The position numbers and the translations under genes were made by a program. The notes beneath the pieces are model-generated. The model was not told the origin of the DNA. It saw only the letters and a list, made by a program, of their open reading frames with translations, and ran no database searches. A DNA stretch of 64,000 nucleotides from Heterostelium multicystogenum (lineage: Eukaryota > Evosea > Eumycetozoa > Acytosteliales > Acytosteliaceae), in NCBI GenBank assembly GCA_003667245.1, contig RCNN01000022.1, forward strand, positions 95,993-159,992, given 5' to 3'. Below, piece by piece: positions 37,164 through 49,751 of this stretch. Each line of letters opens with the position of its first letter. Within the stretch, counting starts at the first letter, position 1.

Positions 37164-39400
37164 TTATGTGTTTGCTGTGATGGCTCCTTCAGAATAGAGT
37201 GGATTGTCTCTGTTATTTGGATTCACTTCATAAAGTGGATTGTTGTTGACATTGGAAATACCTTTGTTCTGTTGACTCTTCCAGTAATCATATCCTTTCT
37301 TTCCACCGAAAACTGCAATGGCCAAAGCAGCAGCTCCTGCTACGACTACACCAGCAATGACACCGGTTGAGATCACTGCTGCTTTGTTGCATCCGAATGG
37401 CTTGGGAGAGTACTCTTTATATTCACATTCTTGAGTTTCTTGATTACAGGTACCTTTTTCACAGTCTGGGTTGTCACCAACACAGTTTCTTGTGAAATTA
37501 GTGCAGCCAACACCCTCGATACACAAAGAATCGATACAATATAATCCAGTGGAACAATCTCTTGGTTTGGTTTGACATCCAACACCTGGCTTACAATATC
37601 CGATTGTACAATCACCTTCATCAGGACACACTGTGTCTTTGTGATAACATCCTTTGTTGACATCACACAAGTCATCTGTGCAAGGATTGCCATCATCACA
37701 ACTAACTCTGGTGTTTTCTCTCACAAGTAAAGTTTGCACTGCACTTGTCGATTGTACACTCGTTGGAGTCATCACACAACTTGTCAACACCAACACAAAC
37801 ACCACCTGAACATTGTCCACAACCTGAACATTGAACTTCAGTGTATGTGATCTTACCAGTGAGTGGATCACAGCTGTCTATTGTGCAAGGATTATCATCT
37901 GAGATTGAAATGTTGGAGATGACACATTTACCGGAAGCACTATCACAACTTGCAACTTGACAAAGATTTGGTTTGGCATCTCTGCAACATGCACAATCTT
38001 GTGATGATAGTTGTCTCATCGTACAGTTTCCAGTATTGCTATCACATGAGTAAATGTTACATGGATTGGTGTCTGATGAGTTGCTACAGTCTTTTGCCAC
38101 TGCATTACATCCTGTATCTATATCACAACTATAGATTTTACATTTGCTGGGTTTTTCATCAACACAACTCTTCTTTGATTGTTGACAGACACCATTGTTA
38201 CAAGAAGCAGTATGACATCTATCTTGTGGAACACATGTGCTTGTGTATTGGCAACCAAGTTTACTGTCACAAGTCACAGATTGGCAAGGCTTTTCAGGAC
38301 AAACCTTGTTTGTTCCAACACAAGATCCATTGACACATGCAAAGTTCTTACATTGATCAGTTTGGTCACAAACCTTTGGGATATTGGAACAGAACTTCTT
38401 ATAGTTGTCACGAGTGATTGTTGCATTTGGTTTGGGACAAATGTCATCGGTACAAGGGTTACCGTCGTTACAATCGCAACAGCTCGATCCATCACCACTA
38501 CACACGCCACAGTAGTCTTCAATTGGACAGAAGATTTCGAGATTGGTATCCATTCTCAATGTAGATGTTGAAGTTCTTCTTTCACAATAGTAGAAATCAA
38601 AGGCATAGTTATTACCAACGGTCAAAATGCTCTTCAGGTAAGAGTTGGTCAAAGTGGTCTCTGCAGCCTCATGCAAACCACCTAGATCGACAACCAGCTT
38701 GTTGTCAATGAACACCCAAACATCGTCATCACCACGGAATTTGAATTCTTCATATCCCTTAAAGGTAAAGTACATATTGCTTCTGAGACAGAAGTGGAAA
38801 TTTTCGTAATTTCCATTGCTGTCCTTGTATCTCTTCATTGCTGGAGTAACAGCATCCTGTTCAAGAAAATATTATAATTAATATTGAATGAGCTTAATTT
38901 ACAAAGGCTTTGGGCATCTGGAAAATACTTACCCATCCTTGATTGTTGATTGGAAAGAATGTTTGGTAATCAACACTGTATACACTTTTGTCGTTCAATG
39001 ACAAGTCCAAGACGTAGTTGATGACTTTGTTATAGGTTGAATTGGCAACGAAAAATGTTGTTTCGAACAACTCTGGTCTTTTCATCATTCCATTGTCCAA
39101 GATATTTTGGTTGGAGGTTAGAGTTGGAATTTTATTTTTAGGAAGATCATTAGATACCAATCCTTTGGTCAAGGATCCGTATTCCTTTGGCTCGAAATTA
39201 GGATTTAAAGATGGATGTTGATCGTAAATTGTACATTTTATTTTGAGTGTATCTAATTTATAAAGTAAGTATTTTAAATTGGTAAATTATTAATATTTCA
39301 AATTAATTAGGTACATACCTGGTTTACTTTGTCCAGAAACAATCGAAGACAAAATAACGGCCACCAGAAATATTACTAATATATATTTATAGTTATACAT
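37164..39400 (-). CDS. PSI-family protein 3 (PA14-like domain, Cys-rich repeats, C-terminal TM)
   Basis: Starts MYNYKYILVIFLVAVILSSI, a signal peptide. Exon 2 (near 38.93-39.25 kb) includes KRPELFETTFFVANSTYNKV and YQTFFPINNQGW. The third exon (from 38.86 kb) has [37 protein letters not shown] and YCGVCSGDGSSCCDC, then about nine Cys-rich repeats. One break near 37718 is an extra A in AAAA, at a different base from the break in PSI gene 2. The end has a membrane helix ([20 protein letters not shown]), [10 protein letters not shown] and two NPLY motifs. This is the best preserved of the three copies. The role is probably in cell-type signalling during development, by analogy with psiA. Confidence 0.9.
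37516..38457. repeat. Near-identical tract shared with PSI gene 2 (copy 2)
   Basis: Partner of 34569-35511. Similarity ends abruptly at the border with the YCGVCSGDG segment. Confidence 0.9.
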
Positions 39401-41013
39401 AGTTGGAAGTATTATTTGTAAGTATTTGGAAACAATGGAAATATTTCTGGAATCGTTACAATATTTATAAGAATCACTCTACTCAGCCATCTAGACACAT
39501 TTAATATTTAATATTTAACAGTTAAATTGGAATTCAATTAATTAGTTGAATACTAACCATTCATTTTAGTTGGTGATACGTCTATTAATAGATGAATGAT
39601 TTCGTTTGAGGCAAGCAAACAACCACCCAATAGTTAGATTAGATCATTGAACAGCAACCAACATTGTGGGCTTCATTCAAATATTTGATTCTATTCGTTT
39701 CTTTCCATAAAAAACACAAAAAAGTATAAGTTAAATTTGATTTGATTTGCTTTGCTTTGGTTCTAGACACAGTAGTAGTAGTAGTATTGTATAATCGAAT
39801 ATTTACATAGATAGGTAGTATCCCACTACTTAGTCCCTTACTACAAATGCTTTGCAACAATTCTAAACTAAATTAACCACCCACCCAACCCCTCTGAGAA
39901 CCACAATAAAACAACACCTAATTACTGTTCAACAAATTTCATCAAATACTAATACGTACTATTATATTATATTACCCTCTCTCTGAGATTTATTTATATT
40001 AAAGTTCAGGGCTATTTTTGATGTTATTGGGGGTACAAACACATTTAAACATTCTGCATTGTTTACTTCTGTTCGATCATTTTATTTTAAAAAACAGTAC
40101 ACATTGTCTATCTGTGTGGCGGGGTGATGTTAATTTTACAACGTCGAAGTAAGTGTGTGATTGCAGTTGTTTGAACAACAACAAACAACATCTATTTCAA
40201 CAACAAATGGGATTGAAAACAATCCAAACTACCTACTTCTACTAACTTATAAATGGGTTATATAATAATAGTATAATAATAACAATAATAATATTAATTG
40301 TTTTGTAGGCTGTTAAGATTGTATTCAATCTGAATTCATTGAGAATCATTTAAACCTACACTATCTTGATAACAATGTAAAATCTTTAACCTCCACCAAG
40401 CCAACACAATCTATCGATTCCATCGATGCAACAAAACTGGTTTACATTTGCAGTAATATTATAATAATAAGAGCAATTATATAATATTCTTTCATTTTTA
40501 TCATTTAAATCAACCATTTTAAAAAACCATTATTTCAAGTACCACTTCATTTATAACTGATAAATAACCGATATAACATTATTTATACCTGATTTCTTAT
40601 AATTCTCATTACCAAGTGGTAAGGTGCATGATGATGATGGTCCTATCATCTTGTGCTGTTTAATGTGATCTGACATCAATGTATCTTTTGATGTTGCAAT
40701 GGATTATGATATTTAGCCATAAATAGAACCTAATTACATTATGTTAAATAATTAAACTGTTATCATACCCAACCGTGTTCAATTTAATTGTCGAACTAAA
40801 CTTATCTTAACTACGATTTACCATCCTTAAAGCTACTCCATCATGATTTGAAGACAAATACAACTCACTGAGAGATATATCTATGATATTTGAATCTACT
40901 AAGTTCAAAACTTACTTCATTTATGACTATGTCTTATTAGACTAGTAAATTGGATTAAGTTGCTTAAAGTTTGAAGGCCAAATCTAGTATGATATACATG
41001 ATTAAAAGTTTAT
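39401..41013. other. AT-rich intergenic region
   Basis: About 1.6 kb holding the promoter of PSI gene 3 and the 3' flank of the EttA gene. A G-box-like CCACCCACCC lies at 39877-39886, and GTGTGGCGGGGTG lies near 40114-40126. An AGT run occurs near 39770. I see no gene. Confidence 0.5.
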
Positions 41014-43023
41014 TTAAATAGTTTGAATCTTCTTAAATTTCAATTTATGTGGATCGAATTTCTTTCCTGTTCTACGCTGTCTGTCTTCTTCATACTCGGT
41101 ATAGTTACCATCGAATACAACAACCTTGCCTTCTGATTCGAATGATATGATGTGTGTACATAGACGATCAAGGAAGTAACGGTCGTGACTGATTACAACA
41201 GCACAACCTGGGAAATCCTCAAGTGAGTTTTCAAGATTTCTGAGAACATCAACATCGAGATCGTTGGTAGGCTCATCAAGCAATAGCACATTGCAACCAC
41301 GCTTGATCATTTTTGCAATGTGGACACGATTTCTCTCACCACCAGAGAGTGATCCTATATATTTATCTTGCTCGGGGCCTTTAAAGTTGAATTGTGAAAG
41401 GTACTCTCTGACATGTACTTGATAGCCTCCCATGTTGATGAAATCGTGACCACTTGATACCTCATCGAAAATAGTCTTGTCATCATCGAGCGATGCTCTG
41501 GACTGGGCGACATGACCCATACGCACAGTCTCACCAATCTTGATTGAACCGGTATCTGGCTCCAATTCACCAGAGATAATTCTGAAAAGTGTTGATTTAC
41601 CTGTTCCATTCGGTCCAATGATACCGACAATTGAACCGGGCTCAATGTCGAAATCCAAATTCTCAAAGAGCACTCTTCCGTCAAATTCTTTACGCAGTCC
41701 ACGAGCACGAATAACCACATTACCCAGTCTTGGGCATGGAGGAATAGCAATCTTTCCTGGCTCTCTGTATTTCTCTGGTGCGGCAGCAACCAACTCATTA
41801 TACTTTTGGATACGTGACTTTGACTTCTTGGTCTGTGCTTTTGCTCCACCGGAAAGATATTCCAACTCACGTTTAATTGCCTTCTTACGACCCTCCTCCT
41901 TCTTTGACTCAAGCGACAAACGAGCATCTTTCTGTTTCAACCAACCACTGTAATTTCCTTTGAATGGAATCAAGTTTCCACGATCTACCTCCAGAATCCA
42001 ATTTGCTACATTATCCAAGAAATAACGGTCGTGAGTAATTGCAATGACAGTTCCTTTGTACTCTTTCAAGAAACGCTCCAACCAAGCCACTGACTCTGCA
42101 TCCAAATGATTAGTAGGCTCGTCGAGTAAAAGAATATCGGGGTTGGTAATCAAGAGACGAGCAAGAGCAACACGTCTACGCTCACCACCAGAGAGTGAAA
42201 CCACACTAGAATTTCCAGGTGGGCAACGCAAAGCATCGATAGAGATTGCAATCTTTCTCTTTAAGTCCCAAAGTTTTTCACGATCGATTTGGTCAGCCAA
42301 CTTCTTTTGGCTTACAAGTAGTTGTCTTCTCTTTGGATCTTTCTCATCCATTTCTTCAAGCTGTTGGGTAATCTCCTCGTAATCGTCAAGAATCTTCTTT
42401 TCTTCGCTTAAACCTTCAAAAATATTGCCTTCTACATCTAAATCTGGGTCCAACTCTGGCTCCTGATGCAAATATCCAACTGTAATATCTTTTGAAAGTA
42501 AAACTTCACCTTCAATCTCTGTATCCTCGCTGGCCATAATCTTCATCAAAGTCGATTTACCAGAACCGTTCGAACCCAACAAACCAATCTTTGAACCACC
42601 GAAAAATGATAATGATGTCTCTTTCAAAAGTACTCGACCGTCGTCCAACTTCTTCATAACATCAACCAATGACATTACAACCTTTGGTTCACCAGATGAC
42701 TGCTGTTGCTTCTCTATAAATCAATCGATTACTATTAATTAATCAGTTCAACTCCATTTTACAAAGCTGATCATACTTGAATAATATCTCGACATTAACA
42801 ATTGATTATCTTGATTATTTTTGAATAATGAAGTTGCTACTAAGACATTATTACCTCTATTATTTCTTTGTTGATAGCTATTCAGTGAATTTGATGGTAA
42901 TTGAACACTGTTGTTATGATTACTATTGTTTAAAACTAGTCTTGCATATGATTTAGTTAAAAATGATGATGACTTTGCTCTACTATTTAATATAGCATTG
43001 ACATTCAACTTAGTAGTCAACAT
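41014..43023 (-). CDS. EttA-type ABC-F ATPase with mitochondrial-like leader
   Basis: Exon 1 (42777-43023) and exon 2 (41014-42713) join in frame to 648 aa. The first 85 residues are Asn/Ser/Arg-rich with almost no acids (MLTTKLNVNAILNSRAKSS), typical of mitochondrial import. The rest is two ABC domains without membrane segments: Walker A GLLGSNGSGKST and GIIGPNGTGKST, signatures SLSGGERRRVALARLL and SLSGGERNRVHIAKMI, Walker B DILLLDEPTNHLD and NVLLLDEPTNDLD. The inter-domain linker and the end KKFDPHKLKFKKIQTI match bacterial EttA (energy-dependent translational throttle), which binds the ribosomal E site and gates translation by ATP/ADP. By inference it acts on mitochondrial ribosomes. No frame breaks. 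Confidence 0.92.
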
Positions 43024-43325
43024 TCTTTATATATCTATTTATTTGATAGGTAGATCAAGATATACAAATGTTTATAACTAGTTAAGTAAGTGAAAATGAA
43101 ATTAAACAACCACACAAACCAATTCTGTATATCAACTACTCGTCAGTCGTTCGTTTAACTAAAACCACAATTATAGTGAAATTTTGCAAATTATATTTTA
43201 CATCGGAAACTTTACTGCTGCACACACAAATTGTGTGATTCCTAAAGATACATAATTTTATTTTTATTTTATTTTTGTTTTATTATACATGGATGGATAG
43301 TGTTGGTTACCTGGATGTTAATAAT

Positions 43326-44512
43326 TTAGTTGTCAAAAGCACCGTTGAAGACTTCGTTTTCACCGGACTCCATGATACGTGTAACTGGAGTGTATTGGTT
43401 TCTCTTGTTGTTGGTCAAATAGTCGGTGGCATGCTGGAAGGCAAACTTCTTCTCATTAGCATTGGACTTCAAACCGATCCAAATGTATAATTCGTATCCG
43501 AGATCCAAGATGAAAACATCGTTGGAGTCTAACAACTTCTTGGAGAGCTTACCTTGACCGACTTGGGTGAAGGTCAACTTACCACTGGCGTCAGAGAGTT
43601 TGAACAAAGTCTTCTCTATCTTGACGGTGTCGGCGGGCTTGTGAGAGGCATCACTGATTGGACCCTTTCCACCCAAAAGCTTCCAGAACTCCTCTGGAAT
43701 GTCGTTGTCACCATCAGTGAAGACATGGATCTTTGGAAGTCCCTTGTGCTCGTCCTTCAATTGTTGGGCCAATTGACCAGCCTTGACACGCTCACTACCT
43801 TGTGACTTGGAACCGTTGAACTGGTAGATGTTCAAACCAGCATCAAGGAGGAAACAATCACCGGTATTCAATGACTTGGTGAGCATTGGGACTTGACCAA
43901 CACGAACTCTCTTCTTTTCATCACAAACAATTTCAAGGAGACGTGGCTTATATTCCTCTGGCTTGACAACATTGAATCCAGAGTCGACTCCACCAGACAA
44001 ATAGAAGACAGTTCCACCAAACAAATTAAGGAAGCTTTGGGACTCATATGACATAACTTCTCTGTGTTGAACTGGAACTCCACCTATTGAGGAAAGAATA
44101 GAAAATAATAAAAAAATAATTAGAATAATTTTGTAGTTTGAGGTATCCCTATTAACTTACCTAAGAAATCGTCAAGTTCAACAGTCTTGTAGGCTGCAGT
44201 ACCGGCTTCATCAATTGAGGTATCAACACCCAAGAAGTAGTAGATGTCGTACTTGGTGGCTGGACCCTTTCCAACATTTTGGGAGTGCAAAACAATGTAG
44301 GAATCACCATCGTAGAACTTTCCATACTTGTCGGTTGGCCATGGAACAACCTTGAAGTTTTCGATTCTCCAAACCAAGACACCGTCTTTCTTGCCAACGG
44401 TAGCCCACTGGGCCTCCTTTTGAGCCTTCTCCAAACGACATTTCTTATCCAAGTCGGAACCAATCATAGCGACATTGGTATCTTGGATATTGATTTTAGC
44501 TGGCTTGAACAT
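43326..44512 (-). CDS. sevA: Severin (gelsolin-family actin-severing protein)
   Basis: Exons 44161-44512 and 43326-44083 join in frame to 369 aa, close to the 362 aa of D. discoideum severin. Three gelsolin-like repeats are visible. The first has [34 protein letters not shown] and [18 protein letters not shown]. The second has [20 protein letters not shown] and [20 protein letters not shown]. The third has [20 protein letters not shown]. Severin cuts and caps actin filaments in a calcium-dependent way in the cytosol. The gene is intact. A poly-T/A stretch at 44560-44670 precedes the start. Confidence 0.95.
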
Positions 44513-45842
44513 GTTGTATGGATCTTATTATTAGTATATATATGGCAGATGGATAATTATTTGTTTGACAGATTTTTGTTGGTTTAAATTGAATTGGAGT
44601 TTGTTGTTAACAATTTCTTGGTGCAGAGTGATGCTGATATTTTATATTTAAAGATGGGGTACCCTGATTATTTAATTATTAATATTTGATCAAAATTATA
44701 TTAAATTAAATTTTAATAAAATGAATTGGTGAACCTTATTTTTTATGTGAATCAGCTCCTCAACTAATTTTAAGTACCCCCAATTTATGTTGATTTTTTG
44801 GTTTTTTGAATTTGGTTTTTGACAGTTTTGATCAAAAATGTCCAGATCGAGGTAACAATCTTGAAAAACAGTGTACTTGATCAAATTTACTATCAGGGTC
44901 CCCGCTTCAGTGAAAGCGTACTCTTTACACTTTTCGGTGTCATCCATGTTGACATTTAATTATTAGCTCTGGCTATTATATATGGTAACATGTAACATGA
45001 CATGATATATTTCGACAAAGACTCACAACATCTTTTAGTAACAGTCTAAAGACTCTGAAATTTTTGGTCCTGATTAACTACCATCACAATAATATAACCA
45101 AATCATTTTGATTAAGTCTTAAACTAATATTTCGGTCAACCATAAACCCTCAAGAATAATTACTATTATTTCAACTACCAACTCTAGTGATTGACTATGA
45201 ATAATATTTGGTTTAACCATCAAAAAGTATATCTCTTCTTATACAAACTGTATTGTTATAACAATCCTTTTTGATGATGAAGAAGAACATGTTCTTCCAC
45301 TTAAACAACTTCTCAAACAAGTCAAGTCCACTCTAAGTTTTTTGCGTAATGATAAATCCTTGATTTTTTAGCTCAGAATAATTAGCAAATTGATTTTTAC
45401 AGGGTTCATTGATGTATAGGGGGTGACCCAAGCCCAACTTTTTTAAATTGCAAAACAAAAAAATAACAACATTCCCAAATAAATAAGACAAAATTTTGAT
45501 TCAGTGAGAATATGTGTTTGAATGTTTGGTTTCTTAAGTGTATAAGTTTTTATTTGATTTATTTCTCTATTTTATTATTATTATTATTATAGTTGTTGTT
45601 GTTGATGTGTTGATGATGTTTTGATAGAAGCTTACTTTATTGTCATTATCAATCAAACACCTAACCACAAATAGCCAACAACCTAAACTTTGTTTTACAT
45701 TTACTAATTGTCTTACAACAATCAATCAAACAAACAACAATTACATATAGTAATATTAATTCTTTAGAAAGAAAGAATAGAGTAGAATAATTATTAGTTC
45801 CGTAGATTCCATTTTGTGAGGAGAAAATAATAATAAGAAAAG
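44513..45842. other. Divergent intergenic region
   Basis: A 1.33-kb AT-rich region carrying the promoters of severin (-) and IST1 (+). An open segment at 44696-44947 (-) begins MDDTEKCKEYAFTEAG but turns into low-complexity AT-rich code; I do not call it a gene. Confidence 0.5.
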
Positions 45843-46897
45843 ATGATGTCATTATTTGGTCCACATTTTGATCCCAACCAATGCAAGGTTCAGCTAAAGT
45901 TGGCAGTCAGCAGAATACAGATTTTGAGAAACAAAAAAGCAAACCTTGTAAAGGATGAAAAGAGACACATCGCAGAGCAACTGAGAAATAGAAGCGAGGA
46001 TGCCGCTAGAATCAGAGTGGAAACTGTCATAAGAGACGAGGCCCTCATCGAGTGCTACTCCATCATTGAAGTGCTCTGTGAAACCCTGTTTGCAAGATTA
46101 CAACTCATTTCATGCTCAGCGTAACTATCGATACACGCCCATATGATATGATAACCAAGCAACCAAAACTAACACTATTCTTCTCATAACAGTGAAATGC
46201 CACCAGAGATCAAGGAATCAATCTATACATTAATATATGCAGCACAGAGAATTCAAATTCCAGAGTTGGAGTTGATCAAGAAACAGCTGTTGGCAAAGTA
46301 TGGCAAGGGTTTTGGAGCACGAAGTGAATTGCAATTGTCAGGTTCACGTCAACCCAAAGATCGTTCATAAATTGAGCTACGTAACTCCAGAGCCATTCTT
46401 GGTGTTCCAGTATCTCAATGATATTGCTTGCCAATTCAAGGTGGACTGGTCAGTCGAGCCCATCTTGCCACCACAGCCAATGATGGTACCACCCCAACCC
46501 ATGTTTGTGGCCTCACCAGCATCCGCCTCTGTACTACCACCTCAACAAATGTTTCCACAACAACCTTCACCACCAATGATGCACCCACAGCAACCAGCAA
46601 TGAAAGTACCACCACCCTTCCCAACAATGGTCGCACCACAAACAATATACACCACCCAGTTTCCCTCAGCCACCTCAATTCCAGCCACCACCTCCTGCAT
46701 ATACACCATCCGCCACACCACCACATCAATTCCCATCAACACCAACACAACAACCCTTTAACAATAGCAACAATAGTACATTTTCATCACAGCCACCACC
46801 TCCTGCATATACACCATCGCCAAGTGCCAATGATTCCGCTTTTCCAGATTTTGACGAACTAACAGCAAGATTTGAAGCATTAAAAACGACAACATAA
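45843..46897 (+). CDS. IST1 homologue (ESCRT-III-associated)
   Basis: Exon 1 is 45843-46120 and exon 2 46193-46897. The N-terminal ESCRT-III-like core has VQLKLAVSRIQILRNKKANL, HIAEQLRNRSEDAARIRVET and IRDEALIECYSIIEVLCETL, then EIKESIYTLIYAAQRIQIPE, IVHKLSYVTPEPFLVFQYLN and a Pro/Gln/Met-rich linker. The C-terminus reads FPDFDELTARFEALKTTT, a MIM1-type motif like the end of human IST1, which binds MIT domains of Vps4, spastin and others. IST1 works in endosomal sorting, tubule scission and cytokinesis. Frame breaks lie near 46310 and 46675 (a C run). Start could also be the second Met, 45846. Confidence 0.9.
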
Positions 46898-47504
46898 CGG
46901 TAATTAGATTAGTAACCTAAAATACTGATCGATTACCATATTTAATATTTAATTCATTGATATTTATAAATCCACCATAACATATATAAACTTAAAATGT
47001 ATGATAGTCTTATCTCACGAACCAATTCGCCAAACTTTTTTTTTTTCAAACACATGGTATATAATAAAGAGATACTCATACTCCTATTGTATTACAATTA
47101 AAAAGGCTTGTCCATTTATCGTAATATTTAATCAATTTTTCGAAATCTGATCTCATTTCATCTCATCTCATGTGAACCAGATTTATCTTTTAGTATCTAT
47201 CTATTCAATACTAATTAGAATCTCCAATCTATTTTAACAAATAAATAATAATATTATGAAGAAAGGATATGATAGATTATGATACATTCTAATTGGTTGG
47301 ATAATTCATCGGAAGATTTAGAAGGCATGTCGCTCAACATCTATTATCACAGATTTTTAAAAGTTTGTTTTTATTTTTTATTTTTTATTTTTTTTTGTTA
47401 ATATTGATCAATATTGATCAGGTAGTGCAATTAATAAGTGACTCCTATTTATAGTAAAGTTAAATACTTACTTTTACACAGTGTCTTTCAAGAGTTGACA
47501 AGCC
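46898..47504. other. Intergenic region
   Basis: A 607-nt AT-rich spacer between IST1 and CCZ1 with T runs near 47035 and 47370-47395. No gene seen. Confidence 0.5.
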
Positions 47505-49208
47505 ATGTCTGGTACCATTGAAGATGCATCACTACATTACTTTTATATATTCAACCCAAAGCTAGGACAGAAAGAAGGTCGTGAACACGAGAAGATTCTC
47601 TACTTCTATCCCCAAGCAAACTTCTCTCTGGGTATACAAACAAACTTTGTTGGTCTCACAGAGGCATATATATTGTGTACAAAGTAGGTGATAATATCTA
47701 TATATGGTTGGGCGTTATTCAATCCATATGGGAAGAACTAAATAGAGTATAAATACTAATAGCTGCTTTGTCTAGACAATTCTCACCTGATAAACCATGT
47801 GAGGCTATTCATACTATGAAACATACGATTGCATTGAGACAGGTGGAGCCTGACATTTGGATGGTGATTGCACTCAACAATACGAGTGGAGTTGTAAATA
47901 ATAAGAAAGAATATCTAGAGAATGAGATTGATGATATCATTTTTGCAGACGACTTTGCAGCACATCTATGATGTATGGAGATTATTCAATGGTCAGATGA
48001 GCGATATTGTCAAGAGAGCATCATACGACGTATTAAAGAAGAGATTAGACCAATTCATCAAGCCATACCTGGAGCTGATTGCATTCGATCAGCTTGATCT
48101 ATTCACATCGATCGACGGTATTCAATTCTTGCCGGTCGACAAGAATGTATACTTGAAGCTGCTTGCTATGATCAATGGCACAGAGATCTCATTTCAATCG
48201 ACATGCCCATCATTTAAATTCGGTGCACTTTATTACAAAGACAATCTTCTCTGGTCGTCACTGCAACAGAATTACACAAGAATACTCAACCATTATCTAG
48301 TGCAAAATGTAAAAATAGGTGTAGATAGATCAATTGTAAACTCGATAATGGTTATACGTACAGGTGATAGCGGTGATATAGTTTGGTCAACTAAAGGGTA
48401 ATATCGCAACTTGGTATTGTTATCTCCTTGATACATATCTAACTAAATACATAATGATCGATTGTTAAAATATTATATTATATATAGTCAAAAGTCAAAG
48501 AGTGGATACTTTACAGATTCAATGAATAGTGTCAAGTCGACACTGCCCATAGTCCATATAGGTGATCAAACCTGCTATATGATTATATACGAGCAAAGAG
48601 ATACAATTTGTGTATTCTTGGTAAATGATGAGGATCTGGACCAGTTGAAGCTTGACGAAGTCCGTGAATCCATTTCGCCACACATCGATTATATTTATCC
48701 AGTGTTGGAAGCAAACTATTCAAAGAAGACATTGTAAGCAGAAATGCATAGCATAGCATATCATATTGTTGTGACCTACAGCTATTAATGATTGTTTGAA
48801 AATATAGTATGGAGGAACAATATAAATACATATTTTTCAACCAGATGAATCTTGCCATCAAGGCATCATTGAAGCTGAAGGGAGTCGAGCTAACAAAGGA
48901 AACACTTAAAATATTGAATGAGATGCATGCCGATTTCGAAAATAGACCAGACATATCAGAGTCCACTGTCAAAACTCAAAACGATCGATGGATAGTTGGA
49001 AGAAAGACAGACTCAAGAGAATTCTACGTTATCTTTGATACTAAAACAACCAGTATGCTTGAAATCAATGGTATGTATCTCTAATTAACACCACCACCAT
49101 CAACTTCCAATTATAATTTAAACTAATACATTAACAATTGTATTTTATTGTACAGAGGAAATCAAGACATTGATGTCAACATTCTTAAAGAATCATTTCA
49201 TAGATTAG
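47505..49208 (+). CDS. ccz1: CCZ1 homologue (Mon1-Ccz1 Rab7 exchange factor)
   Basis: Five exons: 47505-47683, 47776-48397, 48488-48733, 48808-49070 and 49156-49208, each with GT...AG introns. The N-terminal longin domain reads HYFYIFNPKLGQKEGREHEK, ILYFYPQ, GLTEAYILC and DKPCEAIHTMKHTIALRQVE. Later DVWRLFNGQMSDI and KSGYFTDSMNSVKSTLP are followed by the C-terminal YIFFNQMNLAIKASLKL. The summed exons are one base over a multiple of three, matching one break near 47935; the product is about 453 aa. With Mon1 it activates Rab7 for late endosome, phagosome and vacuole maturation, a central process in a phagocytic amoeba. Neighbouring IST1 also acts on endosomes, but no co-regulation is shown. 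Confidence 0.9.
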
Positions 49209-49751
49209 AATAGAATAGAATAGACCACAGAATAATAGACTTGTAAATTCCAATTCAGAGAATATCTGTTATATTGGTTTTATCACAGGTCCCAATAAAG
49301 ACCATTATTTTATACATATAGCATCATAACAAAATTGATAATATTAACATTGTATTTAAATATTCAACATACTCTAATGATCTTTATTATATTAAATTTA
49401 AGTATATTTTACATATTATATAAAAGGAAAAAAGTATTAAAATTATTATTATTATTTACAAGATTATTAAGTGGATTGTATTTATATAATCGGACATTCA
49501 ATTCTTGATAATTTATATCTATATTCTAATTTATATGTGTATTGAGTTGTAGTAATAAAGTATTGTATTTGTAAAAATTAAAGTTGTAATATTAAATCTA
49601 TTGTTTATATATTTGATTGTTATCTTGTCACCAAAGCTTTAGCCTCTTCTTACATGATGTTATTAGAGGTGAGTTTGAATCTCTTGGTACTACTTGCTCA
49701 TCTTCTAATGTCTATGATTCATTTGTAAGTAAGGTTATTTATGACTCAGTT
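49209..49751. other. Intergenic region
   Basis: A 543-nt AT-rich spacer. A short richer patch at 49630-49740 can be read as LFLHDVIRGEFESLGTTC on the + strand but has no start or family match. Confidence 0.4.

Noticed and set aside
44696..44947. Open frame MDDTEKCKEYAFTEAG... on the - strand upstream of severin
   Set aside because: Turns into AT-rich low-complexity code and has no splice, motif or family support; a decayed fragment at best.
46428..46862. Thr/His-rich open frame overlapping IST1
   Set aside because: Shadow frame of the Pro/Gln-rich IST1 linker.
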